Origin: Ancrocorticia sp047501485
GTDB taxonomy: Bacteria; Actinomycetota; Actinomycetes; Actinomycetales; Actinomycetaceae
Direction: 5' to 3'
NCBI GenBank assembly: GCA_047501485.1
Contig: JAZDRN010000001.1
Span: 558,001 to 622,000, forward strand
Length of the DNA: 64,000 nt
The notes under the pieces are model-generated. The model saw only the letters and a program-made list of their open reading frames with translations, was not told the DNA's origin and searched no databases. Of this stretch, positions 45,366-54,331 are shown piece by piece. How positions within the stretch are numbered: the first letter of the stretch is position 1; every line of letters begins with the position of its first letter. Made by a program: the position numbers and the translations under genes.

Positions 45366-47300
45366 ATGACTCAGGCGACTACTTCACCACACCCGGCGCG
45401 GACACGGATCATCGGGCTCGACGGTCTGCGCGCCCTAGCCGCACTTCTGGTTCTTGTGTTCCATCTGCTTCCCAACTGGCTCGGTTCGGGCTTCGTGGGC
45501 GTCGACATCTTCTTCGTACTATCCGGCTTCCTCGTGACCTCCCTGCTTATAAGGGAACGTCGGATCCGCGGGCGCATTGACATCCGAGCCTTCTGGCTAC
45601 GCCGTGTGCGCCGCCTGGTTCCGGCCGTGGTGGTGGCCACAGTGGGAGGAATCGCGATAGCGCGCTGCGTCGGTGGAGACGCGATCGTCCAGCTGCCGTG
45701 GCAGGCCGTCGGCTCTCTCACCGGTACCTACAACTGGCTGGAGATCGTGAACGGGTCCTCGTACTTCGAGCAGCAGTCGCCGCTGCTGTTGACGAATATG
45801 TGGTCGTTGGCGGTGGAGCAGCAATTCTATCTGGTGTGGCCGCTGCTCCTGCTGGTCATCGTCCGTTTCCTTCCGCGTAGGCTCCGTCCGTATTGCGCCC
45901 TGGCCATCGGTGCCCTCTCGGTCGGATTGCATGTGCTCTACGTGGGGATGGCCGACGACGTCACCCGTGCCTACGTCGGGACCGACTCCCACCTGTTCGG
46001 TCTGATGATCGGCGCGGCCATCGCGCTGTGGGTGCCGCGCGCGATGACGGGAGACATGAAGCCCGCCTCTGAAACCGCCAAGCGGATCTGGGGTGTTCTG
46101 GTGTGGGTCGGCCTCATCGGGGCGCTCTCCATCGGCATGTTCGTTCCCGATGGTCCGTGGATGTACCCGTGGGGAATGCTCGGCGTCTCCGTTTTCACCG
46201 GCCTCACCATCCGTGGCCTGCTGCCCGATGTTTCCTCCGCTTCATCCGATCGGTTGGCCGGGTGGCTGAACCTCCGCCCGATGGTGTGGATCGGGGAGCG
46301 CAGCTATGGCATCTACCTGTGGCACTGGCCGCTGTGGGTGGTGGCCTTCTTCGCCTTCGATTGGGGCGTGCTCCCGACCGCTTTCGCGGTCACGGCACTG
46401 TCCATCGTCCTGGCACACCTGTCCTACACCTACATCGAAACGCCTATCCGCCAGCTCGGATTCCTCGCGTGGATGCGGCGAGGCATGGAATCGCGCCGTC
46501 TGTTGCGCAACCTTCCGCTGGCCGGCGTCGGCGTTCTGGCCATCGCCCTCTTCGCATGGGGCGTGGCGTCCTCACCGGCGCTGAGCACCGCGCAACAGTA
46601 CGTGGCCCAGGGCCAGCAGGCGCTGGAGAACGGCAAGGAGCAGAGTGAGCCGTCCGGCGACCCGCAGGCTCCCACGGCCCCATCCCCAGACGCTGAGCCC
46701 GGCCCCTCCCAGGAGCCTTCGGGCGAGCCCGATCCGCTGCCGCCCCCGGGAGACCGGGTGACGATCATCGGGGATTCCGTGACCCTGGCCTCTGCATCCG
46801 CCCTCCAGGAGCAGCTTCCCGGCAGCGTGGTCGACGCCGAGGTCTCGCGTTCCATTCGTGTTCTGCCCTCGATCGCCGGGCAACTCGACTCGCAGGGCCT
46901 GCTGCGCGAGTACGTCGTCGTCGCTCTGGCCACGAACGGGTCCATCCGGGACGTGGATGTGGAGAACCTGCTCACCGCGTTGGGCCCTGATCGCAAGATA
47001 GTCTTGGTCACCGCCTTCGGCCCCGAGCAGAGCCACTGGATCGGTGAGGCCAACGCCCAGGTGGCGGCGGCAGCCGCGGCACATCCGGAGCAGATTCGGG
47101 TGGCGGATTGGGCGGCGATCGCCTCCGCGAGTCCAGACGTGCTTGCGGGGGATCGGATTCATCCCGATGGTGAGGGCGGAAGGCTTTACGCGCAGGAGAT
47201 CAGCCGGGCTCTGGCTTCCTTCGAGGATGGCGAGCCCCGTCCGGCGAATGCGGACGCCCCCGCCGCCGCGGCTCCCGCGACTGCGGACCGACCCTCGTAA
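45366..47300 (+). CDS. OafA/YrhL-type membrane acyltransferase with a C-terminal SGNH domain
   Basis: A 644-residue membrane protein of the acyltransferase-3 family that O-acetylates cell-surface glycans. The start GLDGLRALAALLVLVFHLLP with the catalytic His is followed by FVGVDIFFVLSGFLVTSLL and WSLAVEQQFYLVWPLLLL, and about ten membrane segments to residue 400. A Pro/Glu-rich linker (about 415-460) leads to an extracellular SGNH domain: IIGDSVTLASASALQEQL with the nucleophile Ser, LATNGSIRDVDVE, and DRIHPDGEGGRLYA with the catalytic Asp-x-x-His. The tail is Ala/Pro-rich. Peptidoglycan or teichoic/galactan acetylation is likely; the exact substrate is unknown. Confidence 0.88.
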   Translation: MTQATTSPHPARTRIIGLDGLRALAALLVLVFHLLPNWLGSGFVGVDIFFVLSGFLVTSLLIRERRIRGRIDIRAFWLRRVRRLVPAVVVATVGGIAIARCVGGDAIVQLPWQAVGSLTGTYNWLEIVNGSSYFEQQSPLLLTNMWSLAVEQQFYLVWPLLLLVIVRFLPRRLRPYCALAIGALSVGLHVLYVGMADDVTRAYVGTDSHLFGLMIGAAIALWVPRAMTGDMKPASETAKRIWGVLVWVGLIGALSIGMFVPDGPWMYPWGMLGVSVFTGLTIRGLLPDVSSASSDRLAGWLNLRPMVWIGERSYGIYLWHWPLWVVAFFAFDWGVLPTAFAVTALSIVLAHLSYTYIETPIRQLGFLAWMRRGMESRRLLRNLPLAGVGVLAIALFAWGVASSPALSTAQQYVAQGQQALENGKEQSEPSGDPQAPTAPSPDAEPGPSQEPSGEPDPLPPPGDRVTIIGDSVTLASASALQEQLPGSVVDAEVSRSIRVLPSIAGQLDSQGLLREYVVVALATNGSIRDVDVENLLTALGPDRKIVLVTAFGPEQSHWIGEANAQVAAAAAAHPEQIRVADWAAIASASPDVLAGDRIHPDGEGGRLYAQEISRALASFEDGEPRPANADAPAAAAPATADRPS

Positions 47301-47334
47301 TCGTCTGGGGGGAGGAGCCTTCGGACGAGCTCAG

Positions 47335-47946
47335 CTAGCTCTCCTTGGGCGGATCGACTTGCTGAGCTCCAGCCTCCTCGAGCTGGTCCGTGGCCTCGCG
47401 CTGGCTTCGGACGAGGTCGAGTTCGGCCTGCAGCTCCGCGATGCGCTGGTCGCGTTCGGCGAGGCGGGTCTCCCGGTCGCGTTCGAGTTCCGAGAGGACA
47501 TCGCGCAACTCCGAGCGAACGAAGTCTCGGGTGGCGACCTCTCCCAGCGACATCCGCAGCCCCGCTATCTCGCGCGTCAGATACTCGGTGTCGGCGAGGT
47601 TGCGTTCCGCGCGTTGCCGGTCCTGTTCGGCGATGACGCGGTCGCGATCGTCCTGCCGGTTCTGCGCCAGCAGGATCAGCGGGGCCGAATAGGAGGCCTG
47701 AGTGGAGAATGCCAGATTGAGCAGTATGAAGGGATAGGGATCCCAGGCGTACTTCTGCGCGAACTGCAGCAGAATCACGTTGGCGGTGATCCACACCACC
47801 ACGAAAACCGTCATATACAGGATGAAGCGCGGGCTTCCCATGAAACGAGCGGTCGATTCGGCGAATCGGCCGAAGGCATCGGGATCGGATTTGCGCCGGC
47901 GCCGGCGACGGCTCGTGGTGTCGAGCGGCTTGTCGAAATCAGCCAT
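47335..47946 (-). CDS. DUF1003 membrane protein
   Basis: A 203-residue protein. After an Arg-rich start (SRRRRRRKSDPDAFGRFAE), two membrane segments, RFILYMTVFVVVWITANVIL and YPFILLNLAFSTQASYSAPL, form the DUF1003 core, followed by QNRQDDRDRVIAEQD. The last 90 residues are a charged coiled coil ending in QQVDPPKES. GGAGG precedes the ATG at 47946, which lies inside the end of the upstream gene (8-bp overlap). The two genes are paired in mycobacteria as well. Function unknown. Confidence 0.87.
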   Translation of the reverse strand: MADFDKPLDTTSRRRRRRKSDPDAFGRFAESTARFMGSPRFILYMTVFVVVWITANVILLQFAQKYAWDPYPFILLNLAFSTQASYSAPLILLAQNRQDDRDRVIAEQDRQRAERNLADTEYLTREIAGLRMSLGEVATRDFVRSELRDVLSELERDRETRLAERDQRIAELQAELDLVRSQREATDQLEEAGAQQVDPPKES

Positions 47947-49210
47947 GCTGCGCCTCCAGTGCCTCGTCGGTCTCGGTCTCGTCCGCGTCGCGCCAGTCCT
48001 CGGGCAGCAGGTGGTCGAGGACATCGTCCACGGAGACGGCGCCCAGCAGCAGACCTTCATCCACCACCGGAATCGCCGTCAGATTATAGGTGGCCAACAG
48101 CCTCGTCACGGTGCCGATGCCGTCGGCGGGACCCACGCCCTCCACATCGGTGTCGATGATGTTGCCGATCAGCATGGACGGGGGCTCGCGCAGGGCGCGC
48201 TGGATATGAACCACGCCCAGGAAGCGTCCGGACGGGGTCTCCAGCGGGGGCCGGCATACGAACATGATCGCGGCCAGTGCCGGCGGGATGTCCGCACGGC
48301 GTGCCGAGGCCAGCGCCTGAGCGATCGTGGCCTCGGGAGGAAGGATGATGGGATCGGTGGTCATGAGTCCGCCGGCGGCGCGTTCGTCGTAGGTGAGCAG
48401 ACGGCGCACGTCCTCGGCCTCGTCAGGTTCCATGCGCTCCAGCAGCAGGGCGGCCTGTTCGGTAGGAAGCTCGGCCACGAGGTCGGCGGCGTCGTCGGGC
48501 TGCATGACGTCCAGGACGTCCGCGGCACGATCCATGTCCAGACCGGAGAGGATGTTGACGCGATCGTCGTTTCCCATCTCTTCCAGGACGTCGGCGAGGC
48601 GTTCGTCCGTCAGCTCGTTCGCCACGGCCTGCATGCGATCGGGGGGAAGGTCTCGCAGCACGTCGGCGACGTCTGCGGGCTTGAGCGAACCGATCTGGGT
48701 CAGAATCGCCGTGGCACCCTGACTGGCGGCCGTGATCATGAGTCCGGAGACCTGGGATACGGGCACCGTCAGCGAACGCTGCCCGTTCTTCGCCGCGCGG
48801 TCCGTGCGCACGTACAGAGTGGTCAGGCGCCACTCCCGTCCGCGCACCTTCTCGATCGCGGCGTCGACGACGACGGCGGATTCCCCGGATTCGCGCAATG
48901 TCACCTTGCGTTCGACGAGCTCCGCGAGTACCAGGGTCTCGGCGGGGCGCTGCGAGAAGCGGCGGATGTTCACCAGGCCGGTGGTGATCACCTGGCCGTT
49001 GTCGATGGATGTGACCCGCGTCAGGGGAAGGAAGACGCGACGCCTGCCCGCCACCTCGACCACGAGTCCGACGGCAAGGGGGTCTCCTTTGAATCGAAAG
49101 AGGACGACGACGTCGTACACGATCCCGACCCGGTCTCCGATGGGGTCGAAAACCGGAGTTCCGACGAGGCGTGCGGCGTAGACGCGACTGGTAGGGGTTG
49201 TGCGCGGCAT
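47939..49210 (-). CDS. PRC-barrel / MgtE-N / CBS-domain protein without a channel
   Basis: A 423-residue soluble protein. Residues about 8-90 form a PRC-barrel (VYAARLVGTPVFDPIGDRVG), 165-290 the helical MgtE intracellular N domain (LKPADVADVLRDLPPDRMQA, then LPTEQAALLLERMEPDEAED), and 290-405 a pair of CBS domains (AGGLMTTDPIILPPEATIAQ; NLTAIPVVDEGLLLGAVSVD). The five-helix magnesium channel of MgtE is absent. The same build is known from mycobacteria next to a DUF1003 gene. I infer a Mg2+ or nucleotide sensor that works with the DUF1003 membrane protein encoded in the overlapping next gene. Confidence 0.85.
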   Translation of the reverse strand: MPRTTPTSRVYAARLVGTPVFDPIGDRVGIVYDVVVLFRFKGDPLAVGLVVEVAGRRRVFLPLTRVTSIDNGQVITTGLVNIRRFSQRPAETLVLAELVERKVTLRESGESAVVVDAAIEKVRGREWRLTTLYVRTDRAAKNGQRSLTVPVSQVSGLMITAASQGATAILTQIGSLKPADVADVLRDLPPDRMQAVANELTDERLADVLEEMGNDDRVNILSGLDMDRAADVLDVMQPDDAADLVAELPTEQAALLLERMEPDEAEDVRRLLTYDERAAGGLMTTDPIILPPEATIAQALASARRADIPPALAAIMFVCRPPLETPSGRFLGVVHIQRALREPPSMLIGNIIDTDVEGVGPADGIGTVTRLLATYNLTAIPVVDEGLLLGAVSVDDVLDHLLPEDWRDADETETDEALEAQHG

Positions 49211-49291
49211 AACGAGACCTATCGTTCGGCGGGAGGAGCGGGGCGTTCGGGAACACGGATCGGCTCCCGGACATCCCGTGGTAGAGAGGGA

Positions 49292-50782
49292 TCAGCCCTT
49301 CAGGATGCTGGCGATCCAGGCCTCCACATCGGCAATGGTACGGGGGACGGACTCCGAGAGCCGTTCGACTCCCTTATCCGTTACAAGAATGTCATCCTCG
49401 ATGCGCACGCCGATTCCGCGGAAGCGCTCGGGAACGAGCAGGTCGTCCTCGCGGAAGTACAGGCCGGGTTCGATGGTGAAGCACATGCCGGGCTGCAGCT
49501 GCGCGTCGAGATACATCTCCCGGCGGGCCTGCGCACAGTCGTGAACGTCGATGCCCAGGTGGTGCGAGGTGCCGTGGGGCATCCAGCGCCGGTGCCACAT
49601 ATTCTCCGGGTCCAGGGATTCCCGGGCGGTCCCGGGAAGCATGCCCCAGCCTTCGAGCCGCTCGGCGATGACCTCCATGGCCGCGGCATGCACGTCGCGG
49701 AACCTGCATCCCTGTTTACTGGCCTCCTCGAGGGCGCGCTCGCATGCATCCAGCACGGCCTGGTAGACCTCGGCCTGGTCTTCCGTGAAGGTGCCGGAGA
49801 TGGGAAGGGTACGGGTGATGTCCGCGGTGTAGAGGGAATCGACCTCGACGCCGGCGTCGACCAATATCAGCTGTCCGGGTCGCACGGGACCGTCATTATC
49901 GATGAAATGCAGCGTGTTGGCGTGATTGCCCGCGGCGGCGATGGTGTCGTAGCCCAAGCCGTTTCCTTCTTCGCGGGCCTTTGCGCCAAAGGCGCCCTCC
50001 ACCACTCGCTCGCCGCGACGATGGGCGATGGCGCGGGGGAAGGAGGCGATGATGTCGTCGAAACCTTCGCGGGTGGCCCGGACAGCCTTCCGCATCTCGT
50101 CGATCTCCCACGAGTCCTTGGAGAGGCGGATCTCGGAGAGTGCTTCCGCGAGCCCTTCGTCCAGGGAGGATTGGTTCTCTGCCAGGCCTGCGCGTTCGCG
50201 CAGTTCGTTGACCTGGGCCTCGACCGTGGCGTCGGACTGGGGCACCACGCGAAGGCTCACCTGGCCCGGGCCTAGATCCTTGGCCAGGACATCTCCCAGG
50301 TTGTCGATGGAGTCGCAGGCCAGCCCCGTGAGCGCGGACATCTCGGACAGCGAGGGGCGTGCTCCCACCCAGAACTCCCCGTAACGTGAATCCGCGTAGA
50401 ACTCCTCGGAGGAGCGAGGTGCTCGGGGGTGGAAGTAGAGGGTCGCCTCGTGGCCGCTTTCGGTTGGGTTGAGCACCAGCACGGCATCCGGCTCGAGTTC
50501 GCCGCCCAGTCCCGTCATGTGTGCGAAAGCCGAGTGAGCACGGAAGCGGTAGTCGCAGTCGTTGTTGCGCACCTTGTATCCGCCGGCCGGGATGACCAGG
50601 CGGTCATCGGGGAAGAGGTCAGAGATCTTTTTGTGCCGTGCGGAAATGAAGTCGGCGACCGCCGCGCGGCCTGGCGCTTCAGGGCGCGGACCCCAGTTCG
50701 ATCCGATGAATTCCCGGAACTGTGCACCTTGTGGCTGCTGAGACCGGTTGTTTCCACGATTCTTCAGTTCTTCCTGTGTCAT
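49292..50782 (-). CDS. pepP: Xaa-Pro aminopeptidase (PepP-type, M24B)
   Basis: A 496-residue dinuclear-metal aminopeptidase that removes residues before proline. The N-terminal aminopeptidase P domain (residues 40-180) includes YRFRAHSAFAHMTGL. The pita-bread catalytic domain has LILVDAGVEVDSLYTADITRT with two metal Asp, HGTSHHLGIDVHD with the metal His, FTIEPGLYF with a metal Glu and GIGVRIEDDILVT with the last Glu. It is the last gene before the iron-regulated region, transcribed away from it. Confidence 0.93.
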   Translation of the reverse strand: MTQEELKNRGNNRSQQPQGAQFREFIGSNWGPRPEAPGRAAVADFISARHKKISDLFPDDRLVIPAGGYKVRNNDCDYRFRAHSAFAHMTGLGGELEPDAVLVLNPTESGHEATLYFHPRAPRSSEEFYADSRYGEFWVGARPSLSEMSALTGLACDSIDNLGDVLAKDLGPGQVSLRVVPQSDATVEAQVNELRERAGLAENQSSLDEGLAEALSEIRLSKDSWEIDEMRKAVRATREGFDDIIASFPRAIAHRRGERVVEGAFGAKAREEGNGLGYDTIAAAGNHANTLHFIDNDGPVRPGQLILVDAGVEVDSLYTADITRTLPISGTFTEDQAEVYQAVLDACERALEEASKQGCRFRDVHAAAMEVIAERLEGWGMLPGTARESLDPENMWHRRWMPHGTSHHLGIDVHDCAQARREMYLDAQLQPGMCFTIEPGLYFREDDLLVPERFRGIGVRIEDDILVTDKGVERLSESVPRTIADVEAWIASILKG

Positions 50783-50939
50783 GCGTCCATTGTCCCACCA
50801 AGTCGGCAGGTGTGTTACAGGCGGGCGTCCACATGTTGAGCGAAACGGGCGCCGGTCACGTGGCTTATCTCACGATCTGGGAGGCTTCTCATCCACAGTT
50901 CTAGGACCAGAAACCTAGAGATCTCCCAGAATCTCATGG
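50783..50939. other. Divergent intergenic region, pepP side
   Basis: The 300-bp region between pepP and the siderophore-binding gene holds no gene. Its left half is GC-rich; from about 50920 it becomes AT-rich and contains three iron boxes. Confidence 0.5.
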
Positions 50940-50956
50940 CAGGTAAGGCTAACCTG
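50940..50956. promoter_or_regulatory. DtxR/IdeR-type iron box 1
   Basis: CAGGTAAGGCTAACCTG is palindromic at all but two positions and the centre, and closely matches the DtxR/IdeR consensus (TTAGGTTAGGCTAACCTAA). Iron-loaded DtxR would repress the importer operon here. Confidence 0.75.
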
Positions 50957-51009
50957 ATCTTGATCGAGTCAAATAAACGCATTTTCACGTTGCGAAATTT
51001 GAAAAATTT

Positions 51010-51031
51010 TAAGTAAGGTGGGCCTTACGTA
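51010..51031. promoter_or_regulatory. DtxR/IdeR-type iron box 2
   Basis: The arms GTAAGG and CCTTAC flank TGGG at 51013-51028, set in an AT-rich stretch. It lies 70 bp before the start codon. Confidence 0.55.
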
Positions 51032-51039
51032 AATTAAGA

Positions 51040-51057
51040 AGTAAGGCAGTCCTAACT
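51040..51057. promoter_or_regulatory. DtxR/IdeR-type iron box 3
   Basis: AGTAAGGCAGTCCTAACT has arms AGTxAGG and CCTxACT, 39 bp before the start codon, probably over the transcription start. Box 2 and box 3 are 27 bp apart centre to centre. Confidence 0.6.
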
Positions 51058-51095
51058 ACACGACCAGACTGACTTTCCCTACATAGGAGAAGCCA

Positions 51096-52097
51096 ATGCG
51101 CCGTTCTTTCATCGCCGTGCTCGCAGCCGGAGCTCTCGCTCTGTCTGCCTGTGGAGGCAATGACGATTCCGATTCCGAGTCCTCGAATTCCCCAGGCGCA
51201 TCGGCGTCGGGAAGTGCCGCCGCAACTTCGGTTGAGGTCGAGGACAACAACGGAACCCAGACAATCGACGTCCCGCCGGCATCGGTCGTTGCGACCGATA
51301 ACCGCACCTTCGAGACCCTCTCCGATTGGGGCGTCGAACTGTCCGCCGGTTCGGTCGCGTTGATGCCCGACACCGTCGATTATGTCAACGATGACAGCAT
51401 CGTGGACCTCGGCAACCACAGCGAGCCCGATCTCGAGGCCGTCGTCGCCGTCGAGCCGGATCTCATCATCGTCGGCCAGCGCTTCACGCAGTTCTCCGAG
51501 GACTTTGCCAGTCTGGCTCCCGAGGCCACGATCCTCGACCTGGACCCCCGCGAGGGTGAGCCCTTCGATTCCGAACTCAAGCGCCAGGTGACCGTCCTCG
51601 GCGAGATCTTCGGCAAGCAGGATGAGGCCACGAAGCTCAGCGAAGACTTCGATGCGGCGATCGCCCGTGTGAAGGAAGCCTACGATCCAGAGGATACGGT
51701 CATGGCCGTCATCACCTCCGGCGGCGAGATCGGTTACGTGGTTCCGGGAACCGGCCGTACGCTGGGCCCGGTCTTCGACTTCGCTGAGTTGACACCGGCT
51801 CTCGAGGTCGAGGGATCGGACGATCATCAGGGCGACGATATCTCCGTCGAGGCGATTGCCGATTCCAACCCCGATTGGATCCTCGTCATGGACCGCGATG
51901 GTGCCATCAATTCCGATGATCCGGAGTACCAGCCGAGCAACGAGATTCTCGAGAACTCCGAGGCTTTGGCCAACGTGACCGCGGTGCAGGAAGGCAACAT
52001 CATCTACATGCCTGCGGATACCTACCTCAACGAGGGTATCCAGACCTACACCGAGTTCCTGAATGACTTCGCCGATGCCCTGGAGGCAGCGAAGTAA
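51096..52097 (+). CDS. Iron-siderophore ABC transporter substrate-binding lipoprotein
   Basis: A 333-residue lipoprotein. The signal peptide MRRSFIAVLAAGALALSAC ends in a good lipobox (Cys at residue 19), then a Ser/Asp-rich tether. The mature part is a class III periplasmic-binding-protein fold like the catechol-siderophore binders YclQ/CeuE: VVATDNRTFETLSDWGVELS, then EPDLEAVVAVEPDLIIVGQR, and SNPDWILVMDRDGAINSD. Three DtxR-type boxes precede it and two permeases and an ATPase follow, so ferric siderophore uptake under iron control is well supported. The exact siderophore is unknown. AGGAGA precedes the ATG. Confidence 0.92.
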   Translation: MRRSFIAVLAAGALALSACGGNDDSDSESSNSPGASASGSAAATSVEVEDNNGTQTIDVPPASVVATDNRTFETLSDWGVELSAGSVALMPDTVDYVNDDSIVDLGNHSEPDLEAVVAVEPDLIIVGQRFTQFSEDFASLAPEATILDLDPREGEPFDSELKRQVTVLGEIFGKQDEATKLSEDFDAAIARVKEAYDPEDTVMAVITSGGEIGYVVPGTGRTLGPVFDFAELTPALEVEGSDDHQGDDISVEAIADSNPDWILVMDRDGAINSDDPEYQPSNEILENSEALANVTAVQEGNIIYMPADTYLNEGIQTYTEFLNDFADALEAAK

Positions 52098-52111
52098 CAG
52101 GTCCCACGACT

Positions 52112-52150
52112 TACCGGCGGCGGATCACCCCCTCCGATCCGCCGCCGGTA
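52112..52150 (+). terminator. 15-bp stem-loop between binding protein and permease genes
   Basis: TACCGGCGGCGGATC (52112-52126) pairs perfectly with GATCCGCCGCCGGTA (52136-52150) around a 9-nt loop, 14 bp after the binding-protein stop. It should act as a partial terminator or an RNA stabiliser and favour excess binding protein. Confidence 0.75.
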
Positions 52151-52178
52151 TCCCCATTCGCTGATTCGGAGCACATGT

Positions 52179-53183
52179 ATGGCAGCCGTGATATCTCGGG
52201 AAAAGACGGCAGTTCCACCAGAGAAACGACATACCGGAAAACTATTCGACTGGAAGCTTCTTATCGGCGTCTTGGCCGTCGGAGCGCTTCTGGTCGTTTC
52301 GCTGTTCACGGGGGTTTACGACGTCGTCGGCGGGCAGGACGGATCGACGATGTTCTCCGTCACCCGGATTCCCCGCACGGTGGCCCTGGTGCTGTCGGGT
52401 GCGGCGATGGCCATGTGCGGGCTCGTCATGCAGCTGCTCACCCAGAACCGCTTCGTGGAACCGACCACGACCGGGACCACCGAGTGGGCGGGGCTCGGGC
52501 TCCTGACGGTCATGGTGCTCTTCCCGGGCGCGAGCATCCTCTCGCGTATGCTCGGCGCGGTCATCTTCGCCTTCGTCGGAACGATGGTGTTCTTCCTGTT
52601 CCTGCGTCGGGTTTCTCTGCGTGCCTCGCTTATCGTTCCCATCGTGGGGATCATGCTCGGAGCCGTGGTCGGCTCGGTTTCCACCTTCCTGGCGCTGCAA
52701 ACGGACATGCTGCAGAGCATCGGCATCTGGTTCGCCGGCTCGTTCACATCCGTGCTTCGCGGCAACTATGAGCTGCTGTGGATCGTTGCGTTGGTTGTGG
52801 TCGCGGTCTTCATCGTCGCGGACCGATTCACGGTGGCCGGACTGGGCAAAGAGGTCGCCACAAATGTGGGGTTGAACTACGACAGAGTCATCCTGCTGGG
52901 CACGACCCTCATCGCGATCGCCACGGGAGTGGTGACCGTCGTCGTCGGAAATCTTCCCTTTCTGGGACTGATCGTTCCGAACGTCGTCTCCCTCATCCGC
53001 GGCGACGATCTGCGTTCCAACCTGCCGTGGGTGTGCCTGCTGGGCATCGCACTGGTAACCGTTTGCGACCTCATCGGGCGCACCATCATCATGCCGTTCG
53101 AGGTCCCCGTTTCCTTGATCCTCGGGGTGGTGGGTGCCATCGTGTTCGTGACTCTCCTGCTGAGGCAGCGTCGCCATGGCTAG
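52179..53183 (+). CDS. Iron-siderophore ABC transporter permease 1
   Basis: A 334-residue FecCD-family permease with about nine or ten membrane segments. SVTRIPRTVALVLSGAAMAM followed by CGLVMQLLTQNRFVEPTTTG is the family N-terminal signature, and GNLPFLGLIVPNVVSLIRGDD is the ATPase-coupling region. It overlaps the second permease by 8 bp. Confidence 0.92.
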   Translation: MAAVISREKTAVPPEKRHTGKLFDWKLLIGVLAVGALLVVSLFTGVYDVVGGQDGSTMFSVTRIPRTVALVLSGAAMAMCGLVMQLLTQNRFVEPTTTGTTEWAGLGLLTVMVLFPGASILSRMLGAVIFAFVGTMVFFLFLRRVSLRASLIVPIVGIMLGAVVGSVSTFLALQTDMLQSIGIWFAGSFTSVLRGNYELLWIVALVVVAVFIVADRFTVAGLGKEVATNVGLNYDRVILLGTTLIAIATGVVTVVVGNLPFLGLIVPNVVSLIRGDDLRSNLPWVCLLGIALVTVCDLIGRTIIMPFEVPVSLILGVVGAIVFVTLLLRQRRHG

Positions 53184-54315
53184 GACACGCGCAGACGATA
53201 ACTACGCCGGAACGGCGACGGAGGAACAGGTGAGCGGAACGCTATCGAAAGAGCTGCGGGTGACCCCGCCAGTGACCGCCGATCGTGCTGCCGACGGCGC
53301 AAAGACGGGCGAACCGCGCAGCGCCAAGCCTTTGCCGACGAAACGGCTGCGGCGCCGCTATCGCATTGTCCTGACCTCGCTGATCATCCTTGCCGTCTTC
53401 TTCGGCTTCGGGCTACTGGCCTGGGGAAACCCGATGCCGCTGGGCAGTTCCGGCTGGTGGCGGATCTCCGAGATGCGGCTCACGAACGTCGTGGTGATGC
53501 TGGTGGTGGCCTTCTGCCAGGCCATGGCCACCGTCTCGTTCCAGACTGTGACGAACAATCGCATCATCACCCCGTCGATCATGGGCTTCGAGTCGCTGTA
53601 CGTGAGTGTGCAGACCGCCTCGGTATACTTCATGGGGGCCGCGGGGATCGTCGCGCTGCAGGGCCAACTCCAGTTCGTACTGCAACTGGTGCTGATGGTG
53701 GGGCTCTCATTGGCGCTATACGGCTGGCTGCTGAGCGGCAAGTACGGCAATCTTCAGATCATGCTGCTGGTGGGCATCATCATCGGTGGAGGTCTGCGTT
53801 CGGTCTCCACGTTCATGCAGCGCCTGCTTACCCCGAGCGAATTCGATATCCTCGTCGCCCGGATGTTCGGAAGCATCTCGAACGCGGACGCCTCGTATCT
53901 CCCGATTGCGATCCCGCTGGTTCTGGGCGCGGGTGGAATGCTGTGGTTCAACTCGCGCCGCTTGAACGTCATGGCCCTCGGCCGCGATTCCGCCCTCGGG
54001 CTGGGCTTGAACTACAAGGCCGAGCTGATCAGGACGCTGTTCCTCGTATCCGTGCTCATGGCCGTATCCACCGCGTTGGTAGGGCCGCTGACATTCCTCG
54101 GATTCCTGGTGGCCACGCTGGCCTATCAATTCGCTGAGACATATGACCACCGGCGGATTTTCCCCATTGCCGTGCTCATCGGTTTCGTGGTGCTCTCCGG
54201 GGCCTATTTCGTCATGAAGAACATCTTCTACGCCCAGGGCATGGTCTCGATCATCATCGAGCTCGTGGGCGGCACGGTGTTCCTGGTTGTTCTGCTCCGC
54301 AAGGGGCGACTGTGA
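53176..54315 (+). CDS. Iron-siderophore ABC transporter permease 2
   Basis: A 379-residue FecCD-family permease. It has a long hydrophilic N-terminus of about 65 residues, then LTSLIILAVFFGFGLLAWG as the first membrane segment, SEMRLTNVVVMLVVAFCQAM, TPSIMGFESLYVSVQTASVY, and the coupling region VGPLTFLGFLVATLAYQFAE. The long cytosolic head is unusual for the family and does not look conserved. The ATPase gene follows 16 bp after its stop. Confidence 0.91.
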   Translation: MARTRADDNYAGTATEEQVSGTLSKELRVTPPVTADRAADGAKTGEPRSAKPLPTKRLRRRYRIVLTSLIILAVFFGFGLLAWGNPMPLGSSGWWRISEMRLTNVVVMLVVAFCQAMATVSFQTVTNNRIITPSIMGFESLYVSVQTASVYFMGAAGIVALQGQLQFVLQLVLMVGLSLALYGWLLSGKYGNLQIMLLVGIIIGGGLRSVSTFMQRLLTPSEFDILVARMFGSISNADASYLPIAIPLVLGAGGMLWFNSRRLNVMALGRDSALGLGLNYKAELIRTLFLVSVLMAVSTALVGPLTFLGFLVATLAYQFAETYDHRRIFPIAVLIGFVVLSGAYFVMKNIFYAQGMVSIIIELVGGTVFLVVLLRKGRL

Positions 54316-54331
54316 TTCGGAAGGGGCGGCA

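Noticed and set aside
47780..50275. An 831-codon plus-strand frame opposite the MgtE-N/CBS and Xaa-Pro aminopeptidase genes
   Set aside because: It spans parts of three real minus-strand genes with clear motifs and shows no domain itself.
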